Assembly: GCF_017908035.1 (NCBI RefSeq)
Contig: NZ_JAEQMU010000001.1
Location: forward strand, 992,001 to 1,056,000
Reading direction: 5' to 3'
Length of the DNA stretch: 64,000 nt
Origin: Sphingobacterium tabacisoli
GTDB taxonomy: Bacteria; Bacteroidota; Bacteroidia; Sphingobacteriales; Sphingobacteriaceae
The number at the start of each line of letters is the position of its first letter. The first letter of the stretch is position 1. Below the pieces are notes generated by a model. The model saw nothing but the letters and a program-made list of their open reading frames with translations, had not been told where the DNA came from and did no database searches. Below are positions 17,503-27,554 of the stretch, piece by piece. Made by a program: the position numbers and the translations under genes.

Positions 17503-17842
17503 GTTTTCAATGTTTATACAAAGTAAACAAATAAATTGCTGGTGTAAAACACCAATGGCATTTATTACAGCTAAATGTTAAACAAGTTACTGACATAAAA
17601 TACAAGTTGTAAATATAATTTACGTTATGTTAAATAGTTTGGTAAAACAGCTAACCTACCAATATTATAATACGCTGAAATCAGGTTAACCGGATGTTGT
17701 CGGATTTCTGCCATCCTATAATCTAACGATCGACTAATCGGTCATTCTAGCCGGATTTATAACAGGTTTTCTGAGTTTCGTGGAATCAGCAATGAATTTG
17801 ATTGCAAACGATTGTCTAATTTTTATGGTAAGAAAAATAAAT
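17503..17842. other. Upstream half of the CDF/his spacer, no gene seen
   Basis: Non-coding, AT-rich. An imperfect promoter-like GTTTACTTTG lies on the minus strand just upstream of the CDF start. I find no riboswitch-like structure and no credible ORF. Confidence 0.5.
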
Positions 17843-17873
17843 TTGCAAATGTTCTAACATAATTCTACATTTG
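17843..17873 (+). promoter_or_regulatory. Promoter of the hisGD operon
   Basis: TTG (17843-17845), 20-base spacer, TACATTTG (17866-17873). A full match to the Bacteroidota promoter. It predicts a transcript start at about 17877, 15 bases before the leader-peptide ATG and about 160 bases before hisG. Confidence 0.75.
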
Positions 17874-17891
17874 GCTAATTATTATTAATAA

Positions 17892-17951
17892 ATGACAATA
17901 GTGCTTACACATCACATTCATATGCATCATCGCCAGATTGGCGATATGTAA
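17892..17951 (+). CDS. his leader peptide, 19 aa with five histidines
   Basis: The short ORF MTIVLTHHIHMHHRQIGDM is followed by TAA at 17949-17951. Five of eight residues from position 7 to 14 are histidine (codons 17910-17930). It starts 15 bases after the predicted transcription start of the hisGD mRNA. The pattern is that of a classical histidine attenuator: ribosomes stall at the His codons when charged tRNA-His is scarce. It is too short for ordinary gene finding. The His cluster at this exact location is very unlikely to be chance. Confidence 0.85.
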   Translation: MTIVLTHHIHMHHRQIGDM

Positions 17952-17998
17952 TGTTATGTGTTTCTACGTGAAGCAACTCCCCCTCGATTTCATTTTTT
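17907..17998 (+). promoter_or_regulatory. Candidate his attenuator RNA with mutually exclusive stems
   Basis: Segment 1 (17907-17917) pairs with segment 2 (17951-17961) over 11 positions with one mismatch, enclosing the His codons and an inner 7-bp hairpin (17929-17935 with 17939-17945). Segment 2/3 can instead pair as TGTTTC (17959-17964) with GAAGCA (17970-17975). Segment 3/4 can pair as GTGAAG (17968-17973) with TTTCAT (17988-17993), followed directly by a T run (to 17998). The last stem is weak and includes G-T pairs, so an intrinsic terminator here is tentative. Confidence 0.6.
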
Positions 17999-18038
17999 AT
18001 AATTAATAATAGTTTTTACTACACCTAAACAATTCGTT

Positions 18039-18890
18039 TTGAAAAATCTAAAAATAGCTATCCAAAAATCGGGTAGATTAAATGAAAAGTCCGTTCAACT
18101 TCTAAAAAACTGTGGTCTCGATTTCGAGAACTACAAAAGCTCTCTGATTACGTCTGTTTCTAATTTTAACTTAGAAATATTGTTTCTGAGAGACGATGAT
18201 ATCCCAGGATATGTCGAAGAAGGTATTGCCGATCTTGGTATCGTAGGCGAAAATGTAATTGATGAAACAGAATCTAATGTAGCTTATTTACAACGACTTG
18301 GATTTGGTAAGTGTACATTAAAACTCGCGATCCCTAGAGACTCCAAAATCTCCGATTTAAAAGACCTTAATGGCAAATCAATCGCAACCTCCTACCCTGT
18401 TATACTTAAGAATTTTCTTGAAGAATATAAAATAAACGCCGATATTCAAACAATTTCTGGTTCCGTAGAAATCGCTCCAGGTCTAGGTTTAAGTGACGCT
18501 ATCTGCGATATCGTATCGACTGGTGGTACACTAAAAAGTAACGGTTTGAAGCCATTTGCTGATGTACGCAAATCGGAAGCTATACTGATAGCACGTGAAG
18601 GCTTGGAAGAAAATGAAATACTAATGGAGCTGTTGCAACGGATTCAGTCGGTATTAAGGGCCAAGGAAACGAAATATGTGGTACTTAACGTAGAAAAAAA
18701 TAACCTCGAAAAAGTAACGGAATTACTGAAAGGTGTCAAGAGTCCAACCGTTGTGCCTCTAGCGGAGGAAGGCTGGGTAGCTGTGCACACCGTAATTTCG
18801 GAAGATGATTTTTGGGGTAAAATCAATAAACTCAAGTCTGTAGGCGCACAAGGAATCGTGGTGATGCCTATAGAAAAAATCATATTATAA
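18039..18890 (+). CDS. hisG: ATP phosphoribosyltransferase, long form
   Basis: First and committed step of histidine synthesis (ATP + PRPP to phosphoribosyl-ATP). At 283 residues it is the long HisG_L form with a C-terminal ACT-like domain (from about residue 205, YVVLNVEKNNLEKVTELLKG) that binds histidine for feedback inhibition, so it needs no HisZ. Substrate-binding segments include AIQKSGRL, DLGIVGENV and DIVSTGGTL. The start must be TTG 18039: the frame upstream has no ATG or GTG before the stop at 18000-18002, and the N-terminus MKNLKIAIQKSGR aligns with the family. It overlaps hisD by one base. Confidence 0.95.
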   Translation: MKNLKIAIQKSGRLNEKSVQLLKNCGLDFENYKSSLITSVSNFNLEILFLRDDDIPGYVEEGIADLGIVGENVIDETESNVAYLQRLGFGKCTLKLAIPRDSKISDLKDLNGKSIATSYPVILKNFLEEYKINADIQTISGSVEIAPGLGLSDAICDIVSTGGTLKSNGLKPFADVRKSEAILIAREGLEENEILMELLQRIQSVLRAKETKYVVLNVEKNNLEKVTELLKGVKSPTVVPLAEEGWVAVHTVISEDDFWGKINKLKSVGAQGIVVMPIEKIIL

Positions 18891-20182
18891 TGCTAAAAGT
18901 TTACAATCAGGAAGAATTATCTCCAGCTGTTATCGAACAGTTGGTGCAGCGAAATACAGACCCTAATAATGCTATCTCTGACACCGTATATTCCATCATC
19001 GAAGATGTAAAAAGTTCAGGAGATAAAGCCTTAAGAGCTTATGCCTCTAAATTTGACCAGGTGGATTTAGAACAAGTATATCTGGGCAAAGACGATATAG
19101 AGGAGCTCGCCAGTACAATATCTAGAGATCAGCAACGCGCACTCGAAATCGCGTTTCAAAATATTCACCGTTTTCACAGTACACAACTGAAACGCGAACG
19201 GGTAACGGAAACAATGCCCGGCGTAAAATGTTGGCGTGAAGCACGACCTATTGAACGCGTAGGCCTTTATATCCCTGGTGGATCGGCGGTATTGCCTTCT
19301 ACCCTGCTCATGCTGGGTGTTCCGGCAAGAATAGCTGGTTGCAAAGAGATTGTGGTCTGTTCGCCTCCTCAAAAATCGGGTAAAATCAACAGATTCGTTG
19401 CTTATTGTTTGATCCTATTGAAAATAGAGCGCATTTATCTTGTAGGAGGTGCTCAAGCTGTTGCCGCTATGGCATTCGGAACGGAAACAGTGCCTAAGGT
19501 TGACAAAATATTCGGCCCTGGAAATCAATTTGTCACGAAAGCAAAAAGTATCATACAAGGTCAGACGAATGTCAGTATAGATATGCCCGCTGGCCCCTCG
19601 GAGGTATTGGTTATCGCTGATGAAACAGCAAACCCGGCTTATGTAGCTGCAGATCTATTGGCACAGGCCGAGCATGGACCTGATAGCCAGGCTGTACTGG
19701 TCTCGACTTCGGCCGAACTCATTACGCAGGTCAATCTAGAACTAAACAAACAGGTAAGTCTACTACCACGTCAGGAAATAGCCAGCGCGGCCTTGGCAAA
19801 CTCCTACGCTATCCTAACGACAGATTTGAGAACAGCAATGGAGTTTTCCAACAAATATGCTCCCGAACACCTTATTATCGAGTCGGATGCCTGGCAATCG
19901 ATCACTTCGCTAATACTTAATGCAGGTTCTGTATTCCTTGGACATCTTACTCCAGAGAGTGCAGGAGATTATGCTTCCGGAACAAATCATACACTGCCTA
20001 CCTCAGGCTATGCAAAATCCTACTCTGGAGTATCTGTAGATTCGTTTATTAAGAAGATAACATTTCAGCAGATAAGTCCTGAAGGGCTACAGCAAATAGG
20101 CTCAGTGGTAGAAATATTGGCTGAACTAGAAGGACTTCATGGTCATAAAAATGCAGTCAGCATACGTAAAGCTGATTTATAA
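18890..20182 (+). CDS. hisD: Histidinol dehydrogenase
   Basis: Last two steps of histidine synthesis, oxidising L-histidinol to histidine with two NAD and zinc. Its 430 residues carry GLYIPGGSAVLPSTLLMLG, VDKIFGPGNQFVTKAK, DMPAGPSEVLVIAD, QAEHGPDSQAVLVS and the C-terminal GDYASGTNHTLPTSGYAK. The ATG overlaps the hisG stop (TAATG), so translation is coupled. The operon ends here: a strong terminator follows, so the remaining his genes must be elsewhere. Confidence 0.96.
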   Translation: MLKVYNQEELSPAVIEQLVQRNTDPNNAISDTVYSIIEDVKSSGDKALRAYASKFDQVDLEQVYLGKDDIEELASTISRDQQRALEIAFQNIHRFHSTQLKRERVTETMPGVKCWREARPIERVGLYIPGGSAVLPSTLLMLGVPARIAGCKEIVVCSPPQKSGKINRFVAYCLILLKIERIYLVGGAQAVAAMAFGTETVPKVDKIFGPGNQFVTKAKSIIQGQTNVSIDMPAGPSEVLVIADETANPAYVAADLLAQAEHGPDSQAVLVSTSAELITQVNLELNKQVSLLPRQEIASAALANSYAILTTDLRTAMEFSNKYAPEHLIIESDAWQSITSLILNAGSVFLGHLTPESAGDYASGTNHTLPTSGYAKSYSGVSVDSFIKKITFQQISPEGLQQIGSVVEILAELEGLHGHKNAVSIRKADL

Positions 20183-20189
20183 TAAGAGA

Positions 20190-20227
20190 AAAAGGTAAGC
20201 AAGAATATTTAAACTTGCTTACCTTTT
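20190..20227. terminator. Bidirectional terminator between hisD and the patatin gene
   Basis: AAAAGGTAAGCAAG (20190-20203) pairs perfectly with 20214-20227 around a 10-base loop. The distal arm overlaps the last codons of the convergent patatin gene (stop at 20209-20211), so coding and terminator share sequence. Confidence 0.85.
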
Positions 20228-21012
20228 ATCTTATCGATATGTTGGGATAGTGTGCTCCGGGTCAGTTCGTACCCTTCTTTTATCAAATCTGACGATCGAT
20301 CGAAATCCCATATTCCTGAAAGATCATTGGGAATATTTATTACATAATCAGGCTGATACAGTTGAATACTCAACAGGCTGAGTCTGCGCCTCATGGCCAT
20401 ATAGGATTCTTGCAATAAATCTAATGCATTGAGTTTGCTATAGGATTTCTCTACGGCAGACTTGGGAGGTCCATCTAAATTGATTGCTATCTTAATATTA
20501 TCTGTATTCTGTACGTAATTGATAGGGACAGGGTTAAGTACTCCTCCATCAACAAGAAATTTATTAGCAAGCTGTACCCCCTGAAAAACAGCAGGTATAG
20601 CTATTGACGCCCGAATAGCAGAATATATACTTCCCTTTCGAAATACAACTTCCTGCTCGTTGGCTAAATCTGTTGCAACTGCAGTAAATTTGACACCAAG
20701 TGTTTCAATAGCGACATCTTCAAAAACTTCCTGTAAGGTACGCATAACCTTTTGCCCTTTTAAAATCCCGAACCTCGGATCGGAAAAATCCATCAAACGA
20801 AATACTTCCCGTTTTGTCAACTTGCTCATCCACTCACCCAGCTCTCCTATCTTCCCACCAGCAAAGGCTGCTCCGACTAGTGAACCTATAGAACAACCCA
20901 CCACTTCGTCAATTTCGACTCCCTGTTCAAGAAGCCATTGTATAGCACCAATTTGAGAAATGCCCCGTGCACCACCACTACCTAGAATCAAAGATACCTT
21001 CTGTTGTTGCAT
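20209..21012 (-). CDS. Patatin-like phospholipase (RssA/NTE family)
   Basis: A 267-residue lipid acyl hydrolase with a Ser-Asp dyad: oxyanion segment GSGGARGISQIGAIQWL (residues 12-28), nucleophile GCSIGSLVGAAFAGG (Ser in GxSxG), and the catalytic Asp in VDGGVLNPVP. There is no signal peptide, so it is cytosolic or membrane-associated. Cellular substrate unknown. A near-consensus minus-strand TATCTTTA (21036-21029) lies upstream. Confidence 0.9.
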   Translation of the reverse strand: MQQQKVSLILGSGGARGISQIGAIQWLLEQGVEIDEVVGCSIGSLVGAAFAGGKIGELGEWMSKLTKREVFRLMDFSDPRFGILKGQKVMRTLQEVFEDVAIETLGVKFTAVATDLANEQEVVFRKGSIYSAIRASIAIPAVFQGVQLANKFLVDGGVLNPVPINYVQNTDNIKIAINLDGPPKSAVEKSYSKLNALDLLQESYMAMRRRLSLLSIQLYQPDYVINIPNDLSGIWDFDRSSDLIKEGYELTRSTLSQHIDKIKGKQV

Positions 21013-21090
21013 ATTGTACAGTTTTGACTAAAGATAGAAAAAAAGATAGATTTATTTTTGTCAACTGAAAGTCTAAAAAACAAGCCGAAT

Positions 21091-21121
21091 TTGCAAAAAA
21101 CAAAAACGGGTGTTACTTTTG
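21091..21121 (+). promoter_or_regulatory. Promoter of the TetR-nitroreductase operon
   Basis: TTG (21091-21093), 20-base spacer, TACTTTTG (21114-21121). Full consensus match; predicted start near 21125. Confidence 0.7.
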
Positions 21122-21122
21122 C

Positions 21123-21133
21123 TAACAGTGTTA
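21123..21133 (+). promoter_or_regulatory. Palindromic operator candidate at the TetR transcription start
   Basis: TAACAgTGTTA is a perfect 11-base palindrome covering the predicted start site. A second palindrome, GTTTAAAC, follows at 21141-21148. The position suits autorepression by the TetR protein encoded just downstream. Confidence 0.5.
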
Positions 21134-21138
21134 ACTAA

Positions 21139-21756
21139 ATGTTTAAACACATGAGCACAACAACAAGAAGAGAACGTGAAATTCAGGAGCTACGCAGCAA
21201 GATTATCACCCAGTCATGGAAGATAATCACTGAAGATGGATGGCAAGCCCTATCTATCCGGAAGATTGCAGATGCAATAGAGTATAGTGCTCCTGTAATC
21301 TATAAACACTTTGAAAGTAAAGAGGCTATCATCGAGTATTTTTCGAAAGAAGGATTCAACATCCTATCGCATGAGATGAGCTTGATTCCTGAAGACAAAA
21401 TAGACTCTAGTGAGCGCCTACGAGATATCGCCTATACATACTGGAAATTCGCATCTACTTATGTACAGCATTATAGAATCATGTTTGGATTAGGAATCCC
21501 TCCGTGTGAAGCTATCAACAGCTCGAAAGAAATGCAACGTACTTCAAACTATATGTATAGTGCTATAGAGCAAGTGCTAAGCGATTCTGGGAATGACATT
21601 GCGGATAAATATTTGAAACTAAAGACTTTTTGGTCTACGCTCCATGGCTTTGTAGCCATTGCGCTATTATCAGACGACCATATCCCTTCGGCCCCCACAG
21701 CTACACTGATAGATGCTGTTGAAGGTTTTATATTTACACTAAAAAACAACAAATAA
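21139..21756 (+). CDS. TetR/AcrR family transcriptional regulator
   Basis: A 205-residue repressor. The N-terminal helix-turn-helix covers residues about 18-62 (SWKIITEDGWQALSIRKIAD, YSAPVIYKHFESKEAIIEYF). The C-terminal 130 residues form the ligand-binding helical domain of the TetR_C_33/WHG type (YWKFASTYVQHYRIMFGLGI). The start may be ATG 21139 or, more typically for the family, ATG 21151 (MSTTTRRERE). A palindrome lies over its own promoter. The nitroreductase gene begins 3 bases after its stop, so it is probably the target and is cotranscribed. Confidence 0.92.
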   Translation: MFKHMSTTTRREREIQELRSKIITQSWKIITEDGWQALSIRKIADAIEYSAPVIYKHFESKEAIIEYFSKEGFNILSHEMSLIPEDKIDSSERLRDIAYTYWKFASTYVQHYRIMFGLGIPPCEAINSSKEMQRTSNYMYSAIEQVLSDSGNDIADKYLKLKTFWSTLHGFVAIALLSDDHIPSAPTATLIDAVEGFIFTLKNNK

Positions 21757-21759
21757 ACA

Positions 21760-22392
21760 ATGAGCTTATTACAAGACTTATCCTGGAGATATGCCACTAA
21801 AAAAATGAACGGCACTCCAGTAGCACAAGAAAAAGTAGACTATATTATCGAAGCAGCTAGAATGGCTCCTACCTCATCGGGATTGCAGCCATTTAAAATT
21901 ATACAGGTAAGTAATCCGGATCTTAAGGCCCAGATTCAACCTATCGCATTCGGACAGACACAAATTGTAGACTCTTCTCACCTATTGATTTTTGCGGCTT
22001 ATGATGAATATACAAAAGAACGTGTAGATGCCGTATTCGCACAGCAGGAAACAGAACGGGAGTTGCCATTGGGTACTTCAGACGACTACAAGAACACCTT
22101 ATTTGGAATGTTTGCACAACAAACCAAAGAGCAACACTTTGCACATGCCGCACGGCAAGCCTATATTGGCTTCGGAATGGCTATAGCTGCTGCCGCGGAG
22201 CAACGTGTGGATGCTACGCCAATGGAAGGTTTTACAAATGCGCAACTGGACGAACTTTTAGGTCTTGACAAGTTGGGACTGAGATCGGTTACGATACTGG
22301 CATTAGGTTATAGAGATGAATCGAATGACTGGTTAGTCAACCTAAAAAAAGTAAGAACAAAACCGGAAGACTTCGTCATCAATTTCAATTAA
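21760..22392 (+). CDS. NAD(P)H-dependent nitroreductase family protein
   Basis: An FMN flavoprotein of 210 residues related to NfsB/YdgI oxidoreductases. The FMN-binding start (SWRYATKKMN), the MAPTSSGLQPFKI phosphate loop and the C-terminal LGYRDESNDW are present. It probably reduces nitroaromatics or quinones with NAD(P)H. It is the second gene of an operon with a TetR regulator, implying induction by a small toxic ligand; the ligand is unknown. Confidence 0.9.
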   Translation: MSLLQDLSWRYATKKMNGTPVAQEKVDYIIEAARMAPTSSGLQPFKIIQVSNPDLKAQIQPIAFGQTQIVDSSHLLIFAAYDEYTKERVDAVFAQQETERELPLGTSDDYKNTLFGMFAQQTKEQHFAHAARQAYIGFGMAIAAAAEQRVDATPMEGFTNAQLDELLGLDKLGLRSVTILALGYRDESNDWLVNLKKVRTKPEDFVINFN

Positions 22393-22414
22393 TTTTTTAT
22401 ATTTTCTATTGAAT

Positions 22415-22446
22415 AAGCCCTACACCGAATGGTTGGGGCTTTTTTG
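22415..22446 (+). terminator. Terminator of the TetR-nitroreductase operon
   Basis: AAGCCC (22415-22420) pairs with GGGCTT (22436-22441), helped by an inner ACC/GGT pairing, and a run of T follows on the plus strand. Confidence 0.8.
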
Positions 22447-22456
22447 TGCGCAAAAA

Positions 22457-22487
22457 AAGTCTCTCTATTCCTTAAATAGAGAGACTT
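22457..22487 (-). terminator. Terminator of isocitrate dehydrogenase
   Basis: A 13-bp perfect stem (22457-22469 with 22475-22487) has a 5-base loop. On the minus strand it is followed by seven T. It sits immediately beside the opposite-facing terminator. Confidence 0.85.
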
Positions 22488-22509
22488 GATTATGTTGGAT
22501 TACAGATTA

Positions 22510-24792
<2,283 letters not shown>

Positions 24793-24842
24793 TCAAAACT
24801 CGCCTAAAGATAACAAAATCAAAGGTAAATACGCATAAAAGC

Positions 24843-25928
24843 CTAAAATATGACTTTGTTTCCAACTGCCAGGCCGTTGTTTTTTGCCAACACGCCACAC
24901 ATATGGAACAATAAGCGCGCACCTACATTACCATCCCATTCATCCTCACCTGGAGCGACTTCAACCAAGTCCATACCTATGATCTTCTTGTTGGATTCAG
25001 CAAGACGGCTTAATGCATACACAGCCTGTTCATAAGAGAGTCCACCCGGTACAGGTGTCCCTGTATTTGGACAGTACCATTGATAAAGGGCATCAATGTC
25101 AAAACTTACGGCTACATTGTCCGGCAATAAAGCGATGGCTTCGTCGACCTGCTCTTGCCAGGTCTTGCCCTCGAATTGTCCTTTTTTCAAATCAGCATCG
25201 GTAAAGACTTTCACTTTATCCGAACCTTTGACAACCGCCACTTCTTGCTCACAGAAATCACGGATCCCAACCTGGACCAATTTAGATACCTCTGGCAGTT
25301 GTATAGCATTGTACATAATGGAAGCATGTGAGTAGGTAAAACCTTCATATGCAATGCGCAAATCCATGTGCGCGTCAAAATGAAATATACCAAAACTTCC
25401 ATAAATCGACGCTAAGGCTTGATAATATCCATAAGGTGTAGAATGATCTCCACCCAATAAGATAACCTTCTTGCCTTTATTTATCCATGAAGTAACAAGC
25501 TCCTTAAGCTCGGCATTGAGTACTGCGGAAGCTTCGTTTATTTTAGCTAAGTCTGCTTTTAAAGTGGGATTATCGTCCACAACCTCCCCATTCTCCAAGG
25601 CTTCGATAATCGGCTGAGCCATCTCCTTATACAAGGCACTATTTGTTTTCCAATGTGCTGGCCCTTCGTCTAGATAGATCCCCAATTTCCACAACTCTGG
25701 AAATTCCTGATGCAATAGGTCCACCTGAAATGAAGCATCCAGTATGGCTTCTGGCCCTTCAGAAGCTCCCGCACCATAACTTACTGTTACTTCCCAAGGC
25801 ACGGAAACAATAATAATTTCACTCTCCTCTGCCGAAAAAGGCAATCCATAAATACTTGCATCTGCTAATCCCGGTTGAGAGGGGTCAAAAGTTGCAATCT
25901 TATCTTCTTTTGTTGACATAAATAGCAT
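24843..25928 (-). CDS. Arginase-superfamily ureohydrolase, probable formimidoylglutamase
   Basis: A 361-residue dimanganese hydrolase. The metal ligands are in LLGGDHSTPYGYY, FHFDAHMDLR and VSFDIDALYQWYCP, and MDLVEVAPGEDEW is also typical. Bacteroidota proteins with this long N-terminal region and the SYGAGASEGPEAIL start are usually annotated formimidoylglutamase (histidine degradation), but arginase cannot be excluded; no hut genes are in the window. Start could be ATG 25928 or 25919 (MSTKEDK). Minus-strand box TATCTTTG (25953-25946) lies upstream. Confidence 0.85.
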   Translation of the reverse strand: MLFMSTKEDKIATFDPSQPGLADASIYGLPFSAEESEIIIVSVPWEVTVSYGAGASEGPEAILDASFQVDLLHQEFPELWKLGIYLDEGPAHWKTNSALYKEMAQPIIEALENGEVVDDNPTLKADLAKINEASAVLNAELKELVTSWINKGKKVILLGGDHSTPYGYYQALASIYGSFGIFHFDAHMDLRIAYEGFTYSHASIMYNAIQLPEVSKLVQVGIRDFCEQEVAVVKGSDKVKVFTDADLKKGQFEGKTWQEQVDEAIALLPDNVAVSFDIDALYQWYCPNTGTPVPGGLSYEQAVYALSRLAESNKKIIGMDLVEVAPGEDEWDGNVGARLLFHMCGVLAKNNGLAVGNKVIF

Positions 25929-25945
25929 TTTTTAATACGTGTCGC

Positions 25946-25953
25946 AAAGATAC
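25946..25953 (-). promoter_or_regulatory. -7 box TATCTTTG for the ureohydrolase gene
   Basis: Exact TAnnTTTG match 17 bases before ATG 25928. A TTG at 23 bases spacing (25979-25977) lies inside the neighbouring terminator stem. Confidence 0.5.
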
Positions 25954-25970
25954 TATTTCTATAAAAATAA

Positions 25971-26000
25971 AACAGCAACCATTTACCTGGTTGCTGTTTC
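25971..26000 (-). terminator. Terminator of the M48 peptidase gene
   Basis: AAACAGCAACC (25971-25981) pairs perfectly with 25990-26000; on the minus strand TTTTATTTTTAT follows. Confidence 0.82.
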
Positions 26001-26018
26001 TATAGCTTTTGCGAAAGT

Positions 26019-26822
26019 TTATTTTTTGTAATACTTCATCGCTTCAGGTATTAGACTCTGGAGCTGTGTGATTCTTCTTGCATCACTAGGGTGCGTACTC
26101 GTCCACTCTGCCGGTTGATTTCCAGACTTGGCGCCTGCCATACGCTCCCAAAACTTAACCGCCTGATTGGGGTCGTATCCTGCCATCGCCATGATGATCA
26201 ATCCTGCTCTATCTGCCGCTAATTCGTCATCTCTAGAGAATTTTAACATACCTATAGGCGCTCCGATTCCATAAGTCAGATTAAGCGCGTCGAGCCATTT
26301 ATTATCTGTAGTAGCAGAAGCCACACCGATTATCTGTCCAATACCCTGAGCTGCGATTTTGTTAGAAACCTGTGCCACAGAGTGTTCTTCAATAGCATGA
26401 GCAATTTCATGTCCCATCACTGTTGCCAAACCGGCATCCGTACCTGTAAATGGTAGAATCCCTGTGAATACAGCTACCTTACCACCGGGCATACACCAAG
26501 CGTTCACTTCATCATTCTGAATCAAATTAAATTCCCAATTGAAGTTATAGCGATCTGCCATCCCCCTTTCCTTAAGAAAGCGCATAGTAGCTGCCGCAAT
26601 ATCGTTACCTACGCGTTTTACAGCGGTAGCATTAGCTGTCCCTGTGACGACTTTGGTACTAGAATTGGACAAAAACTCCTTATAAGCCAAGGCTGCTTGG
26701 TCATTTATTGTACTACTATCCACTAATTTAAGATATTTTCTACCCGTGATTGCTGAAGTAGCACAACCAGCGAATGTTGCTCCAATCAACAAAATCGCCG
26801 TGTATTTAAATAGCTTTTTCAT
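26019..26822 (-). CDS. M48-family metallopeptidase lipoprotein (BepA/LoiP-like)
   Basis: A 267-residue periplasmic zinc protease. The signal peptide ends at C20 (GATFAGC), giving a lipoprotein. The zinc site is HEIAH (H138, E139, H142), with the third ligand expected in DELAADRAGL. Family members such as E. coli LoiP and BepA act in outer-membrane protein quality control; that role here is inference. Single gene, with a terminator directly after it. Confidence 0.92.
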   Translation of the reverse strand: MKKLFKYTAILLIGATFAGCATSAITGRKYLKLVDSSTINDQAALAYKEFLSNSSTKVVTGTANATAVKRVGNDIAAATMRFLKERGMADRYNFNWEFNLIQNDEVNAWCMPGGKVAVFTGILPFTGTDAGLATVMGHEIAHAIEEHSVAQVSNKIAAQGIGQIIGVASATTDNKWLDALNLTYGIGAPIGMLKFSRDDELAADRAGLIIMAMAGYDPNQAVKFWERMAGAKSGNQPAEWTSTHPSDARRITQLQSLIPEAMKYYKK

Positions 26823-26897
26823 CTGTATAAACTTATTATTTGATATTGACTCTCTCTACTAGATTTTTTAAAACAAACCGTATGCCTAAAAGTTTAA

Positions 26898-27545
26898 TTA
26901 CTCCTTCTTTTTCCTGAACAAATAAATCTTGGATTCATGTCCTTTTAGCAGGCGTTCGATATTCTTCTGGTGTGTTATCAATATTAAAGCACATATCGCG
27001 ATAGCATACAGCATAATTGAGGGCACTGTAGTTTTAAATATTAATGCCAGACTTATCGGAAAAGTAAATCCAGCAGAAATCGAACTTAGCGAAACATAAT
27101 GTGTAATGAGCAGACATAAGATAAATACCGACACACAGCACAGCGCCGCTGGCCAATGTATAGCGAGCACCATCCCAAACAAGGTCGCTACACCTTTGCC
27201 TCCTCTAAACCCAGCAAATAAAGGGAATAAATGCCCCAGAACAGCAATTACCCCAAGAGCTAATTGAAAATTGACAAAATGCGGTGACTTATAATCTCCT
27301 ACGATTGTTGTATCCAATAGGTAAGGTAGATTTGTCGCCGTCCAACCTTTAAAAATATCTACAAACATAACGATAGCACCGGCTTTCTTTCCCAATACAC
27401 GAAATGTATTGGTCGCTCCAGCATTGCCACTACCGTACTCCCTAACATCTACCCCATAAAAAGCCTGACCAAACCATACAGCTGTAGGTATGGAACCAAA
27501 TAAATAGGCAAGAATTACTATACTTACTAAGTAAATCGAAATCAT
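26898..27545 (-). CDS. plsY: Acyl-phosphate:glycerol-3-phosphate acyltransferase
   Basis: Inner-membrane enzyme of 215 residues making lysophosphatidic acid from acyl-phosphate. Conserved segments are YLFGSIPTAVWFGQ, the GSGNAGATNTFRVLGKKAG loop, GHLFPLFAGFRGGKGVATLF and the C-terminal THQKNIERLLKGHESKI. It lies 9 bases after nadC and is probably cotranscribed with it. Confidence 0.95.
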   Translation of the reverse strand: MISIYLVSIVILAYLFGSIPTAVWFGQAFYGVDVREYGSGNAGATNTFRVLGKKAGAIVMFVDIFKGWTATNLPYLLDTTIVGDYKSPHFVNFQLALGVIAVLGHLFPLFAGFRGGKGVATLFGMVLAIHWPAALCCVSVFILCLLITHYVSLSSISAGFTFPISLALIFKTTVPSIMLYAIAICALILITHQKNIERLLKGHESKIYLFRKKKE

Positions 27546-27554
27546 TAAATCCTA

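Noticed and set aside
17660..17780. Possible riboswitch or second leader in the CDF/his spacer
   Set aside because: Repeated GGATTT and CGATC-like words form no consistent nested stems, and the region lies upstream of the his promoter.
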